Source: Prevotellaceae bacterium (lineage in GTDB: Bacteria; Bacteroidota; Bacteroidia; Bacteroidales; UBA932). Taken from it: a stretch of DNA of 14,147 nt. Under the pieces are notes generated by a model, which made no database searches, had not been told where the DNA came from, and was given only the letters and a program-made list of their open reading frames with translations. The position numbers were made by a program, and so were the translations under genes. Location: contig JAIROQ010000017.1 of the NCBI GenBank assembly GCA_031257455.1, positions 1-14,147 on the forward strand. Direction: 5' to 3'. Below, in pieces: positions 7,153-14,147 of this stretch; the first letter of the stretch is position 1, and every line of letters begins with the position of its first letter.

Positions 7153-7182
7153 TTGACAAATGTCAAAAAAGTGTCAAAAAAA
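7153..7182. promoter_or_regulatory. TGTCAA repeat cluster before susC
   Basis: TTGACA-AA-TGTCAA (7153-7166) is a perfect dyad, followed by a second TGTCAAAAAA eleven bases on (7161 and 7172). It abuts the right 24-bp site and ends 28 bp before the susC ATG. It may be a regulator-binding site or leader sequence; function not established. Confidence 0.3.
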
Positions 7183-7209
7183 TTAAAAATTAACCTAAAT
7201 TTCAAGTGT

Positions 7210-10200
7210 ATGAAAAAACTGCTTTATGTGTTATTTTTTTGTGCCCTGTCCGCAACCGGATATGCACAAAGTGTAGTAGTATCGGGCATAGTAACCGATG
7301 CTACTGATGGCTCTCCCATGGCCGGTGTTACCGTTCGGGTGGAAAACTCGACTGCTGTAACAGCTACCGACCTTGACGGACGTTACTCAATCAATGCCAA
7401 CACAGGCGATGTGCTGGTATTTTCGTTTATCGGTAAAGTGTCTGTGGAACGGACAGTACGCTCTGATGCGCCCATCAACGTGTCGTTGGAAGACGACAGG
7501 GTGTCGCTGGATGAAGTCGTAGTCGTTGGTTATGGTACGATGAAAAAATCCGACCTCACCGGTGCCGTAGCCAAAGTATCTACCGACGACCTGAAACAAT
7601 TATCTACGGTGGATATTGGGCAAGCCTTGGCAGGTCGCGTAGCCGGCGTGGACATTATCAGCAACTCCGGCGAACCCGGCGCAGGTACTAAAATCCGCAT
7701 TCGCGGCTATGGCAGTATCAATAATTCCGACCCGCTATATGTAGTGGACGGTTTCCCGGTGTCGGATATTAATTATCTTTCGCCGCAGGATATTGAAAGC
7801 CTCGAAATCCTGAAAGACGCTTCGGCGACCGCGATTTACGGTTCGCGCGGCGCCAACGGCGTAATCCTGATTAAAACGCGCGGCGGGCGGTTTAATACCC
7901 GCACCCATGTGGAAGCAAATGCGTATGCCAGTATATCCACTATGGTGGGTAAGATGGAACTGTTGAACGCCTGGGAATTTGCGACCCTGAAAAAGGAACT
8001 GACTGCCAACACTCCCAATCAAACATTAAGCGCTACTACCGAAAAAATGTTTGATTATGTCATCGCCAACAAGTACGAAGGCACTGACTGGGCGAAAGAA
8101 GTATCGCGCGTAGGCATTTCGCAAAACTACAACCTGGACATCAGCGGCGGCACCGACCGCCACATGTACAGCGTAGGCGCCACCTATTCCCAGACGCAGG
8201 GTTTACTTAAATACAACGATATGGACGTTCTCACTGCCCGCCTGAATAACACCTACAAACTGACCAGCGATATTGCCCTGGCGGCAAACCTTGTGTTTAC
8301 CCACCGTGATACCAAAGGCGGCGGCGGCGGCGGCAACTATTATGGCGGCGTATGGCCGGGCGTAGTACAGGCAGACCCCCTCGCTCCGGCATGGGATTCC
8401 TATACGAATATTTGGGGCGAAATCCGCAATGGCGACCCCAGTTTCCACCCTGCGAGGCAAGTCTATGAAGGCGCCAACTATGGCTATAACAAAAGCAATA
8501 TGTTTATTGCGAATATGTCTTTCCAGTGGGATAATATCGCCAAAGTGAAGGGGCTTTCTATCCGCGCACAGTACGGCTACCGCGCCAATTTCGGCGAGTC
8601 GCAGACCTATTCGCCGGTTTATTACGTATCGGCTGCCCAGGGCAGGCAAAACAGCAGTTTAAGCGTCGGCCGCAACGAGTTTAAATCGTGGCTGGCGAAT
8701 GCCTACCTGATGTACAATAAGGAATTCGGGAAAAACAGTATCGGGCTGACGCTGGGTACGGAAGCGCAGGATTTCCGGTTTGTCATGCTGAACGGCTCGG
8801 CGTCGGACGTTCCCCTGGCGGAAAATATGTGGTACATTGATGTGTCGGAAACGCCTTCTTCCAAAACGGCGTCGAACTCCATGCCTTTCTGGAACCGCAT
8901 GGCGTCGTTCTTCTTCAGAGGCAACTATACCTATGCCGGTAAATACCTGTTGACGGCTACCATGCGTGCCGACGGCTCGTCGAAATTCCTCCAGCACTGG
9001 GGCTATTTCCCCTCGTTCTCGCTGGGATGGAATATGCACGAAGAAGAATTTATGAAATCGGACAGCCCGCTCTTCCAGCAATTCAAAGTACGCGCCGGCT
9101 GGGGACTGGTAGGAAATGAAGCCAGTGCCGGCTCCAACGACTACGTGGCGGTGATGACTACCGGCTACGATGCGGTGCTTGGCGATGTACTCAAGCAGGG
9201 CGCCATTCAGGAAAAAATTGCTAATCCCGACCTGAAATGGGAAGCCGCCGAACAGTTAAACGTTGGGGTGGACTTCGCCTTACTGAACTACAAACTGTCC
9301 GGTACGATTGATTACTTTATCCGCACCACCCGCGACATGATTTTGTCAGTACCTATTCCTATCTACGCAGGGATGACGCGCCCCAGCGTTAATGCCGGCG
9401 AAATGCGCAACAACGGTTTGGAATTGACCTTCCGCTATGCCGACAAAAAAGGCGACTTCTCCTGGTCGCTCGGCGGCAATGCCTCGTTTATCAAAAACAA
9501 AGTACTCGATCTCGGTTCGCCCGACCCGGTCTATGGACCCTATATCGGACGGCGGCAGGAACCGTTTACCATGACGGAAGTAGGTATGGAAATGGCCTAT
9601 TTCTACGGCTACAAAACCGACGGCATTTTCCAGACGCAGGCGGAAATTGATAACTATAAAACGCCCGGCGGCGACCTCATTCAACCCGACGCCGCTCCCG
9701 GCGACGTGAAGTTTGTGAAAACCGCCAACGACGGACAGCCGCTCAACGCCAACGACCGCACCTATCTGGGCAGCGGCATGGCGGACGTAACTTGGGGGCT
9801 GAGCGCCAATTTGGGCTACAAAGGCTTTGATTTGGCGGTATTCCTGCAATCCTCCATAGGCAACGAAATTGCCAATGCCAGCGTGATGGACTTGTATTCT
9901 TCCGACTTTTCGCAATGGAACATGTCGAAAGAGATGATGAACCGCTGGCACGGACAGGGTACTACCAACAAGTACCCGCGCCTGATAGGCTCCGACCCGA
10001 ACGGCAATTCCAAATTCTCCGACCGCTATATAGAAGACGGCACTTATGTACGTATTAAAAATGTGCAGTTGGGTTATACGCTGCCGCAAAGCGTAACGCA
10101 AAAAATCCGTATCCAGCGGCTGCGGTTTTATGTATCGGTAGATAACCTGTACTGTTTTAACAGCTACAGCGGCTACGACCCCGAACTGGGCGGCTACCTG

Positions 10201-10284
10201 AGCAACCCGTTGAACGGCGGGGTGGACATGTCCACCTATCCGCGCCCGCGCACATTTGTCCTTGGATTAAACATTTCATTATAA
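7210..10284 (+). CDS. SusC-like TonB-dependent outer-membrane transporter
   Basis: Predicted outer-membrane barrel that imports glycan fragments with its SusD partner, energised by TonB. I chose the ATG at 7210 (1024 aa), which opens a signal peptide MKKLLYVLFFCALSATGYA|Q; the TTG at 7153 would add 19 residues ahead of it. Domains: a carboxypeptidase-regulatory-like beta domain (about 21-95, VSGIVTDATDGSPMAGVTV), a TonB box/SusC signature (DEVVVVGYGTMKKSDLTGAV, 101-120), a plug (about 115-226, IRIRGYGSINNSDPLYVVDG and LEILKDASATAIYGSRGANGVILIKT), then the barrel, ending PRTFVLGLNISL. There is no N-terminal STN domain, so signalling through an anti-sigma factor is not expected. A six-fold GGC run encodes six glycines (8317-8334). 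The next gene starts 19 bp after the stop. The substrate cannot be read from the sequence; neighbouring GH26 suggests mannan-type oligosaccharides. Confidence 0.95.
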   Translation: MKKLLYVLFFCALSATGYAQSVVVSGIVTDATDGSPMAGVTVRVENSTAVTATDLDGRYSINANTGDVLVFSFIGKVSVERTVRSDAPINVSLEDDRVSLDEVVVVGYGTMKKSDLTGAVAKVSTDDLKQLSTVDIGQALAGRVAGVDIISNSGEPGAGTKIRIRGYGSINNSDPLYVVDGFPVSDINYLSPQDIESLEILKDASATAIYGSRGANGVILIKTRGGRFNTRTHVEANAYASISTMVGKMELLNAWEFATLKKELTANTPNQTLSATTEKMFDYVIANKYEGTDWAKEVSRVGISQNYNLDISGGTDRHMYSVGATYSQTQGLLKYNDMDVLTARLNNTYKLTSDIALAANLVFTHRDTKGGGGGGNYYGGVWPGVVQADPLAPAWDSYTNIWGEIRNGDPSFHPARQVYEGANYGYNKSNMFIANMSFQWDNIAKVKGLSIRAQYGYRANFGESQTYSPVYYVSAAQGRQNSSLSVGRNEFKSWLANAYLMYNKEFGKNSIGLTLGTEAQDFRFVMLNGSASDVPLAENMWYIDVSETPSSKTASNSMPFWNRMASFFFRGNYTYAGKYLLTATMRADGSSKFLQHWGYFPSFSLGWNMHEEEFMKSDSPLFQQFKVRAGWGLVGNEASAGSNDYVAVMTTGYDAVLGDVLKQGAIQEKIANPDLKWEAAEQLNVGVDFALLNYKLSGTIDYFIRTTRDMILSVPIPIYAGMTRPSVNAGEMRNNGLELTFRYADKKGDFSWSLGGNASFIKNKVLDLGSPDPVYGPYIGRRQEPFTMTEVGMEMAYFYGYKTDGIFQTQAEIDNYKTPGGDLIQPDAAPGDVKFVKTANDGQPLNANDRTYLGSGMADVTWGLSANLGYKGFDLAVFLQSSIGNEIANASVMDLYSSDFSQWNMSKEMMNRWHGQGTTNKYPRLIGSDPNGNSKFSDRYIEDGTYVRIKNVQLGYTLPQSVTQKIRIQRLRFYVSVDNLYCFNSYSGYDPELGGYLSNPLNGGVDMSTYPRPRTFVLGLNISL

Positions 10285-10303
10285 CCTGTAAAATTTAAGA
10301 AAT

Positions 10304-12025
10304 ATGAAAAAGATGATAACATATAAAATCATTAGTCTGTTCGTAATTGCTTCCCTCGCCGCCGGATGTAACGCCTTTCTTGACGAGGTAGAACCGCAGG
10401 GACGGGAGCTTAGCGAAGCTTACATGAACGAAGAAAATAAGGCGGAAAAAGCCGTTACGGCCATGTACTGGATGCTGTCGTTGAATGCCGGTAACGGCCC
10501 CGACGGGAACTATGTGGACAACCACTACGACTTGTTCCTGGCCAACACCGCCTCCGACGACGCCGACAAGGGCAGCCAGCTGAACGACCTGCCGGAGTTG
10601 CAGACATTGAACTCCTACCTGTTTACTGCAGCCGCAGACCGCGTGATGCGTCCCTTCTATGTGCATGGATTTTGGGCGGTAGCCATCGCCAACTATGTGC
10701 TGGATAACCTTGAAACGTCGCCTATCGACGACTATATAAAGACACGCATGCAGGGCGAAGCGCATTTCTTCCGCGCCTATTATTATTTTTACCTCCTGAA
10801 GCATTTCGGCGGCGTGCCTATCCTGACGGGCATCGTAAAATCCGAAGATTTCGGCAATGTACCCCGCGCCACGTATTCCGAAACCTTTGACTTCATTATT
10901 GAAGAGTTTAAGGAAGCTATCCGCCTGCTACCCCCCCGTAGCGATTATGAAGCCGCCGATTTGGGACGCGCTTCCAGAGGCTCGGCGCAAGGCATGTTAG
11001 CACGTGTAATGCTTTACCGCATAGGCACCGACCCCGACGCAGCTACAAAAGGCACGACATGGCAGGCTTTGTACGACCTCACAGGCGAGATTACAGGATA
11101 TAGCCTGATGTCGAACTATGCCGCCCTGTTTGAAGAAATCACTGACGGAAACTGGCGTGAAGAATCGCTGTTTGAATACACCGGAAAAGACGGCTGGATG
11201 AACAGCGGAAAAGTACTGAACTGGTATTTCCAGGCCTGTCGCGGCGACTGGTACGGTATGGGCTGGGGCTTTAACCAGCCTACGCAGGATTTGGTGGATG
11301 CTTTCGGCGGCGTCGGTTCCGCCGACCCGCGCCTGAGCAATACGGTATTCGGGATTGGTATCAACGGTAGCTATCTCTACGGCGCACAGCCTCCCTACAA
11401 CCGGGGCGATGACATGATGACCAATTACTATAACCGTAAAGCCGCGCTACAGGGCGGTTTTAATGCCATGTTAAACGGTACTACGAAAGCCATGATATTG
11501 ATTCGTTATGCCGATATATTACTGATGCGCGCCGAAGCAGCTTATTACATAGGGAATGAACAAGAAGCCCGCAGTCTGGTAAACCAAATCCGGCAACGGG
11601 CACGGCAATCATCGTACTGCATGGGATGGAACAATACCACAGGCTTTTCTCAATATCCCGACGCGACTGCCGTAGCAGCACAATTGCCCGATATTACCGC
11701 TACAGGGACAGCTTTGCTGGAAGCCATCTGGCATGAACGCCGCTTGGAACTGGCGATGGAAGATTTCCGTACGTTTGACCTGGTGCGTACCGGGCGTTTA
11801 CTGGAAAATGTAGGCAAGGTAAAGGACGACTACCGGAACCCCGCCCATGCGAATTACAAAAACAACGGCGAAGTACGCATACCCGGCATCCGGGAAAATA
11901 TCCAACGGTATTGCATGCACAAAACCGTCAATGTGCCGGGCACGGTTCCCGACCGCTATATTCCGACGTTCCCCATTCCCGAATCGGAAATTAACTACTG
12001 GAACATTGACGCCAGCATTCAATAA
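10304..12025 (+). CDS. SusD/RagB-like surface glycan-binding lipoprotein
   Basis: Surface lipoprotein that caps the SusC barrel and binds the glycan. The 573-aa product has a lipobox LAAGC with Cys22 as the lipidated residue, normal length for the family, and the SusD hallmarks: the N-terminal helical part with MQGEAHFFRAYYYFYLLKHFGGVPIL (TPR-like), IRYADILLMRAEAAYYIGN, IWHERRLELAMEDFRTFDLVRTGR and the C-terminal FPIPESEINYW. The 19-bp gap from susC contains only A-rich leader sequence, so the two are co-transcribed. The specificity is unknown; the central region (about 300-400) is rich in Trp, Tyr and Gly as expected for sugar contacts. Confidence 0.95.
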   Translation: MKKMITYKIISLFVIASLAAGCNAFLDEVEPQGRELSEAYMNEENKAEKAVTAMYWMLSLNAGNGPDGNYVDNHYDLFLANTASDDADKGSQLNDLPELQTLNSYLFTAAADRVMRPFYVHGFWAVAIANYVLDNLETSPIDDYIKTRMQGEAHFFRAYYYFYLLKHFGGVPILTGIVKSEDFGNVPRATYSETFDFIIEEFKEAIRLLPPRSDYEAADLGRASRGSAQGMLARVMLYRIGTDPDAATKGTTWQALYDLTGEITGYSLMSNYAALFEEITDGNWREESLFEYTGKDGWMNSGKVLNWYFQACRGDWYGMGWGFNQPTQDLVDAFGGVGSADPRLSNTVFGIGINGSYLYGAQPPYNRGDDMMTNYYNRKAALQGGFNAMLNGTTKAMILIRYADILLMRAEAAYYIGNEQEARSLVNQIRQRARQSSYCMGWNNTTGFSQYPDATAVAAQLPDITATGTALLEAIWHERRLELAMEDFRTFDLVRTGRLLENVGKVKDDYRNPAHANYKNNGEVRIPGIRENIQRYCMHKTVNVPGTVPDRYIPTFPIPESEINYWNIDASIQ

Positions 12026-12054
12026 ACATAAATAATTTTAAAAGAATGTATATT

Positions 12055-12519
12055 ATGAAAAAAATACAAAAATATATGATGATTGCCCTTGCGGGCATGT
12101 TGATAACGCTCGCTGCAGGTTGCCAGAAAGAACCGCTTGCGGAAGAAGATTTTTCCCAGGACTACGATATTCCCTGGATAGTTTCGACCATCACCAATGT
12201 TACACCACTCACGGCACGGGCAGGTGAAACAGTTACCATTACCGGTACGAACCTGGATACTGATATACTACCCCCCACCACATTCAGTTATTACTGTTTT
12301 GATATGGGGGGAACAGAGTTTTGTATCCCTATAGGTATTGAAAGTAGTGGCGTCATGCTTGGAACGACACTGTGTGAAATTGTATCGCAAAGCAGCACAC
12401 AAGTGGTTTTTCAGGTACCATCCAACGCTTTCGCTACCACCAAGCCGGTTGAAATTTCGATAATCAACTATCACAACCGTATCTTTGTGTATAAAGACAA
12501 GTTTACCCCTGTTTTATAG
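12055..12519 (+). CDS. small IPT/TIG-domain lipoprotein (SusE-position surface protein)
   Basis: A 154-aa product with a lipoprotein signal (LAAGC, Cys23) and one predicted immunoglobulin-like IPT/TIG domain (about 45-150: ITNVTPLTARAGETVTITGTNL ... TQVVFQVPSNAF ... PVEISIINYHNR). I prefer the ATG at 12055, which starts MKKIQKY; the in-frame ATG at 12046 would add MYI and lies one base after the A-rich tract. It follows the SusD gene by 29 bp and ends the operon. In this position Bacteroidota usually encode SusE/SusF- or SGBP-type surface glycan-binding proteins, mostly longer and with several domains; this one has a single domain and could bind glycan or act as a spacer module. Binding is inferred from position only. 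Confidence 0.75.
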   Translation: MKKIQKYMMIALAGMLITLAAGCQKEPLAEEDFSQDYDIPWIVSTITNVTPLTARAGETVTITGTNLDTDILPPTTFSYYCFDMGGTEFCIPIGIESSGVMLGTTLCEIVSQSSTQVVFQVPSNAFATTKPVEISIINYHNRIFVYKDKFTPVL

Positions 12520-12533
12520 GCCGTTTTCTTCTG

Positions 12534-12562
12534 CGCCCGCAGGGCTACCTGCCGGCGTTTTT
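12534..12562 (+). terminator. rho-independent terminator of the susCD operon
   Basis: CGCC.GCAGG (12534-12543) pairs with CCTGC.GGCG (12548-12557) with one C-C mismatch and a GCTA loop, followed by five T (12558-12562). It starts 15 bp after the lipoprotein stop. Confidence 0.8.
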
Positions 12563-12575
12563 CACTCCCTCTGAC

Positions 12576-12603
12576 CTTTCCTGCGGCGCACGCCGCAGGA
12601 AAG
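12576..12603. other. very strong GC-rich hairpin without T run
   Basis: CTTTCCTGCGGC and GCCGCAGGAAAG form a perfect 12-bp stem around GCAC (total 28 bp), just 13 bp after the terminator. No U tract follows. It could be a backup terminator, an mRNA 3'-end stabiliser or a repeated extragenic palindrome. Confidence 0.65.
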
Positions 12604-12723
12604 ACCCGGAGGAAAAACAAAACAACCTCTTATGTAACCAAATTGCATTATGCTGATATATAGGCATTAGAAAAAGGGTGGCCGAAGTTACTTTTGCAGG
12701 GATGCGCGTACCGTGCTGGGGGA

Positions 12724-12830
12724 CTTAGTAGCAACAATGATATATCCTCTCCATAACCTTATTGCCTTATTATTTTATTCCATGTTTAATAAGGTAATAA
12801 GGTTTTGGAGGGTGTTCAACGGCTACTAAG
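12724..12830. repeat. ~107-bp imperfect palindrome (MITE-like or structured RNA)
   Basis: Nested arms: CTTAGTAGC (12724-12732) / GCTACTAAG (12822-12830); CTCCA (12749-12753) / TGGAG (12806-12810); and an 18-bp arm at 12755-12772 (AACCTTATTGCCTTATTA) matching 12787-12804 with one mismatch, around a 14-nt loop. The flanking 12604-12723 and 12831-12940 show no gene; a box TACTTTTG at 12689-12696 fits TAnnTTTG but lacks a good -33 partner. Confidence 0.55.
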
Positions 12831-12940
12831 GTTGTTTTGTCAGAAAAATAAGGTGAAAATAAGGTTTTTGATTAATGATTAGTGGCGTCAGCCAAATCTG
12901 TAAATCCGTAAATCGCTCTTTGACGTATTGTACACACGTT

Positions 12941-12973
12941 TTTCGCAGGTATTTCAAAATTTTTGTAACTTTG
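12941..12973 (+). promoter_or_regulatory. promoter of the PIN / small-gene locus
   Basis: A -7 box TAACTTTG (12966-12973) matches TAnnTTTG; TTTC (12941-12944) stands 21 nt upstream as a weak -33 box. The transcript would start about at the ATG at 12978 of the PIN remnant, so the original first gene was almost leaderless. Confidence 0.55.
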
Positions 12974-12977
12974 AAGC

Positions 12978-13044
12978 ATGAAACAGCGAGTATATATCGA
13001 CACCTCAATAAAAAAAAATAATGAATTATGGAGTCAACAGCTAA
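12978..13044 (+). pseudogene. remnant of a first PIN-domain gene (internal deletion)
   Basis: The 28 bases at 12976-13003 (GCATGAAACAGCG...) are identical to the start of the intact PIN gene at 13241-13268, and from about 13018 on the sequence matches the 3' end of that gene (13684-13710), including its stop equivalent at 13042-13044. Some 400 bp between are missing, replaced by an A-rich junction, and the frame is shifted, giving a 32-codon nonsense ORF ending at 13076 that overlaps the next gene's start. The active-site residues after Asp8 are gone, so it is not a working PIN protein. Confidence 0.8.
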
Positions 13045-13246
13045 AAACCCCGCTTCCAAATTACCCGAACAGGTAATAATACCCGGTATCATGGAGTTTC
13101 TCCGCGCCAATAGCGAACGAATAAGCCTTGAAACGTACGGCAAGAGTTACGAAGAAGTAACGGACTACTTTGAACGCATGCGCAGGGATGCACAAGCCGT
13201 CCAACCCTCCGGCAGTAGCGCAAAATGTAGCACTGCTGACGCATGA
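13028..13246 (+). CDS. small PIN-associated protein, candidate antitoxin, copy A
   Basis: A 72-aa product, MESTAKNPASKLPEQVIIPG..., closely similar to the 65-aa product at 13694-13891 over residues 1-56, with shared RISLETY and EEV.(D/E)YF segments and a divergent tail (AVQPSGSSAKCSTADA). Its stop overlaps the PIN start by four bases (ATGA, 13243-13246), the usual coupling of an antitoxin to a PIN toxin. I do not recognise a DNA-binding fold; a helical toxin-binding tail is plausible. It follows the PIN remnant, so it was once the partner of a deleted PIN gene. Antitoxin role is inferred from position and size. Confidence 0.6.
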   Translation: MESTAKNPASKLPEQVIIPGIMEFLRANSERISLETYGKSYEEVTDYFERMRRDAQAVQPSGSSAKCSTADA

Positions 13247-13710
13247 AACAGCGAGTATATATCGACACATCCGTAGTGGGCGGCTACTTTGACGAAGAAT
13301 TTGCCAAAGATACAGTACCCTTTTTCGAAAGCCTGCAAAATGGCGAACGAATAGTTATAGTATCTAACCTTCTTAACGATGAGTTGCTACTTGCACCAGT
13401 ACATGTAAGAGTGTTGCTGCAAACCATTCCTTCGGAATATGTTGAGCAGGTAAAGAGGTCGCCTGAGTCGGAATTATTGGCAGATCGGTATATTGCTGCC
13501 AATGTAGTTGGAAAAACAAGCCTTGACGATTGCCGGCATATTGCGCTTGCCACCATCTACAAGGCAGATGTTTTGGTAAGTTGGAATTTCAAACACATCG
13601 TCAACCTTGCCCGGATTAAGGGTTACAATGGTATCAATCGGCAGCACGGATATAATGTAATAGAAATAAAAACTCCTAAAGAAATAATGAATTATGGAGT
13701 CAACAACTAA
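13243..13710 (+). CDS. PIN-domain protein (VapC-like ribonuclease toxin candidate)
   Basis: A 155-aa product of normal PIN size. It opens MKQRVYIDTSVVGGYFDEEF with the first acidic residue Asp8, has Glu47 in LLNDELLLAP, Asp95/Asp96 in SLDDCRHIALAT, and ADVLVSWNFKHIVNL (108-122), in which the fourth acidic position is Asn, common in this subfamily. Such proteins are metal-dependent endoribonucleases, usually toxins of type II toxin-antitoxin pairs. The start overlaps the stop of the upstream small gene by four bases, and the downstream small gene starts 17 bp before this stop. The target RNA is unknown. Confidence 0.8.
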   Translation: MKQRVYIDTSVVGGYFDEEFAKDTVPFFESLQNGERIVIVSNLLNDELLLAPVHVRVLLQTIPSEYVEQVKRSPESELLADRYIAANVVGKTSLDDCRHIALATIYKADVLVSWNFKHIVNLARIKGYNGINRQHGYNVIEIKTPKEIMNYGVNN

Positions 13711-13891
13711 AAACCCCGCTTCCAAATTACCCGAACAGGTAATAATACCCGGCATCATGGAGTTTATCCGAGCCGAAAAAGAGAGGATAAGCCTTGAAAC
13801 GTACGACATGACTACCGAAGAAGTCATGGAGTACTTTAAAAACAGCCGGGAGGAATTTCTTGCCGCTTTCCATGCCGCGCAAGACGCTTAG
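13694..13891 (+). CDS. small PIN-associated protein, candidate antitoxin, copy B
   Basis: A 65-aa product, MESTTKNPASKLPEQVIIPG..., nearly identical to copy A over its first 23 residues and then diverging while keeping RISLETY and the EEVMEYF pattern; it ends in a charged helix (NSREEFLAAFHAAQDA). It overlaps the PIN gene by 17 bp in another frame, in the same way copy A relates to the PIN remnant, so the repeating unit is PIN-small gene. It is followed by a terminator 49 bp on. Antitoxin function is inferred. Confidence 0.65.
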   Translation: MESTTKNPASKLPEQVIIPGIMEFIRAEKERISLETYDMTTEEVMEYFKNSREEFLAAFHAAQDA

Positions 13892-13940
13892 TCTGCCGGT
13901 GCTGTTGCAACATAGTTGCCGTTGCTCAAACATTTTTGGA

Positions 13941-13979
13941 AAAACGTATAAACTTATCAGCTGTTTATACGTTTTTTTT
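13941..13979 (+). terminator. rho-independent terminator of the PIN locus
   Basis: AAAACGTATAAAC (13941-13953) and GTTTATACGTTTT (13963-13975) form a perfect 13-bp stem with a 9-nt loop, ending in eight T (13972-13979). Confidence 0.85.
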
Positions 13980-13999
13980 GTATGAATGCCATGAGCCGT

Positions 14000-14100
14000 C
14001 CGCCTTATTTTTGAAAAAACAATAGAAAAATATCAATAATTGATAATAAAGTATTAGCAACAAAGCCTTTTTTATTTTTATCTTTGTCTTAAAATTATAT
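14000..14100 (+). promoter_or_regulatory. second copy of the palindrome promoter module
   Basis: The palindrome TATCAATAATTGATA (14031-14045) is followed 8 bases on by a weak -33 TTAG (14054-14057), 21 nt, and -7 TATCTTTG (14079-14086). Order and spacing equal those at 6710-6765; similarity runs from CCGCCTT (14000) to 14100 and then ends. The last 47 bases show no start of a gene, so the target lies beyond the window, on the + strand. Confidence 0.7.
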
Positions 14101-14147
14101 AAATATATATGTAATTTGGTAAAACCTTGATAATGCCCTGTGTAAAT

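Larger units (their letters stand above)
6801..7153. repeat. exact 24-bp inverted sites flanking ~305 bp: candidate invertible segment
   Basis: The 24 bases at 6801-6824 (starting ATTTTAACTTTACC) recur exactly as their reverse complement at 7130-7153. Each site has inner dyad symmetry, TTAAC - 7 nt - GTTAA, the pattern of a tyrosine-recombinase core site. The match stops abruptly at both edges and no target duplication is seen outside, so an invertible segment fits better than a recent insertion. The segment holds three copies of GGGTATGAA (6914, 7004, 7016), a terminator-like hairpin and a perfect hairpin, but no gene and no clear TAnnTTTG box. It lies between the promoter at 6758 and the susC start. 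Confidence 0.65.

Noticed and set aside
7153..7209. Upstream TTG start for the SusC-like gene
   Set aside because: It overlaps the right 24-bp inverted site and adds a lysine-rich tail before a normal signal peptide starting at 7210.
12826..13143. 105-codon open frame on the - strand across the PIN remnant
   Set aside because: It is antisense to the duplicated small gene and owes its length to it; the same reverse frame appears at the other copy.

Overview
The window looks like part of a Bacteroidota chromosome, most likely Bacteroidales. The support is a SusC/SusD pair, exported proteins with typical MKK...YAQ signal peptides or Bacteroidota lipoboxes, A-rich sequence before start codons, and -7 boxes of the TAnnTTTG type. 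Every gene I call is on the + strand. No tRNA, rRNA, CRISPR array or complete transposon was seen.

Region 1 (1-279) is the 3' end of a coiled-coil protein, probably of the Rpn / PD-(D/E)XK nuclease ('putative transposase') family, with a 21-bp in-frame tandem repeat. Region 2 (368-6300) is an operon of four exported proteins: a GH26 beta-mannanase-like lipoprotein, a secreted NTF2-like (DUF8021-like) protein, a lipoprotein that appears to carry two copies of a MoaF-like module, and a clan GH-A (GH30-like) glycosidase. Two of its flanks (2569-2654 and 6301-6380) carry the same kind of degenerate 7-bp-periodic element with inverted arms.

Region 3 (6301-7209) is 909 bp of non-coding but structured DNA: a rho-independent terminator, a TTTG-N21-TAnnTTTG promoter under a perfect 15-bp palindrome, a pair of exact 24-bp inverted sites about 305 bp apart, a terminator-like hairpin, a perfect 12-bp hairpin, and then the susC start. 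The inverted sites have recombinase-site-like internal symmetry, so this may be an invertible switch in the leader of the SusC operon. Region 4 (7210-12519) is that operon: SusC-like transporter, SusD-like lipoprotein and a small IPT/TIG lipoprotein, closed by a strong terminator. The likely joint job of regions 2 and 4 is surface capture and breakdown of a beta-mannan-type or related hemicellulose.

Region 5 (12520-13979) holds hairpins, a ~107-bp imperfect palindrome, and a toxin-antitoxin-like locus with a tandem duplication: a remnant of a first PIN gene, a 72-aa small gene, an intact PIN-domain gene, and a second 65-aa copy of the small gene, then a terminator. Region 6 (13999-14147) repeats the promoter module seen in front of susC (60 of 70 bases identical over its core) and presumably drives a gene beyond the window. 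No regulator (HTCS, ECF sigma/anti-sigma, AraC) and no recombinase is encoded here.
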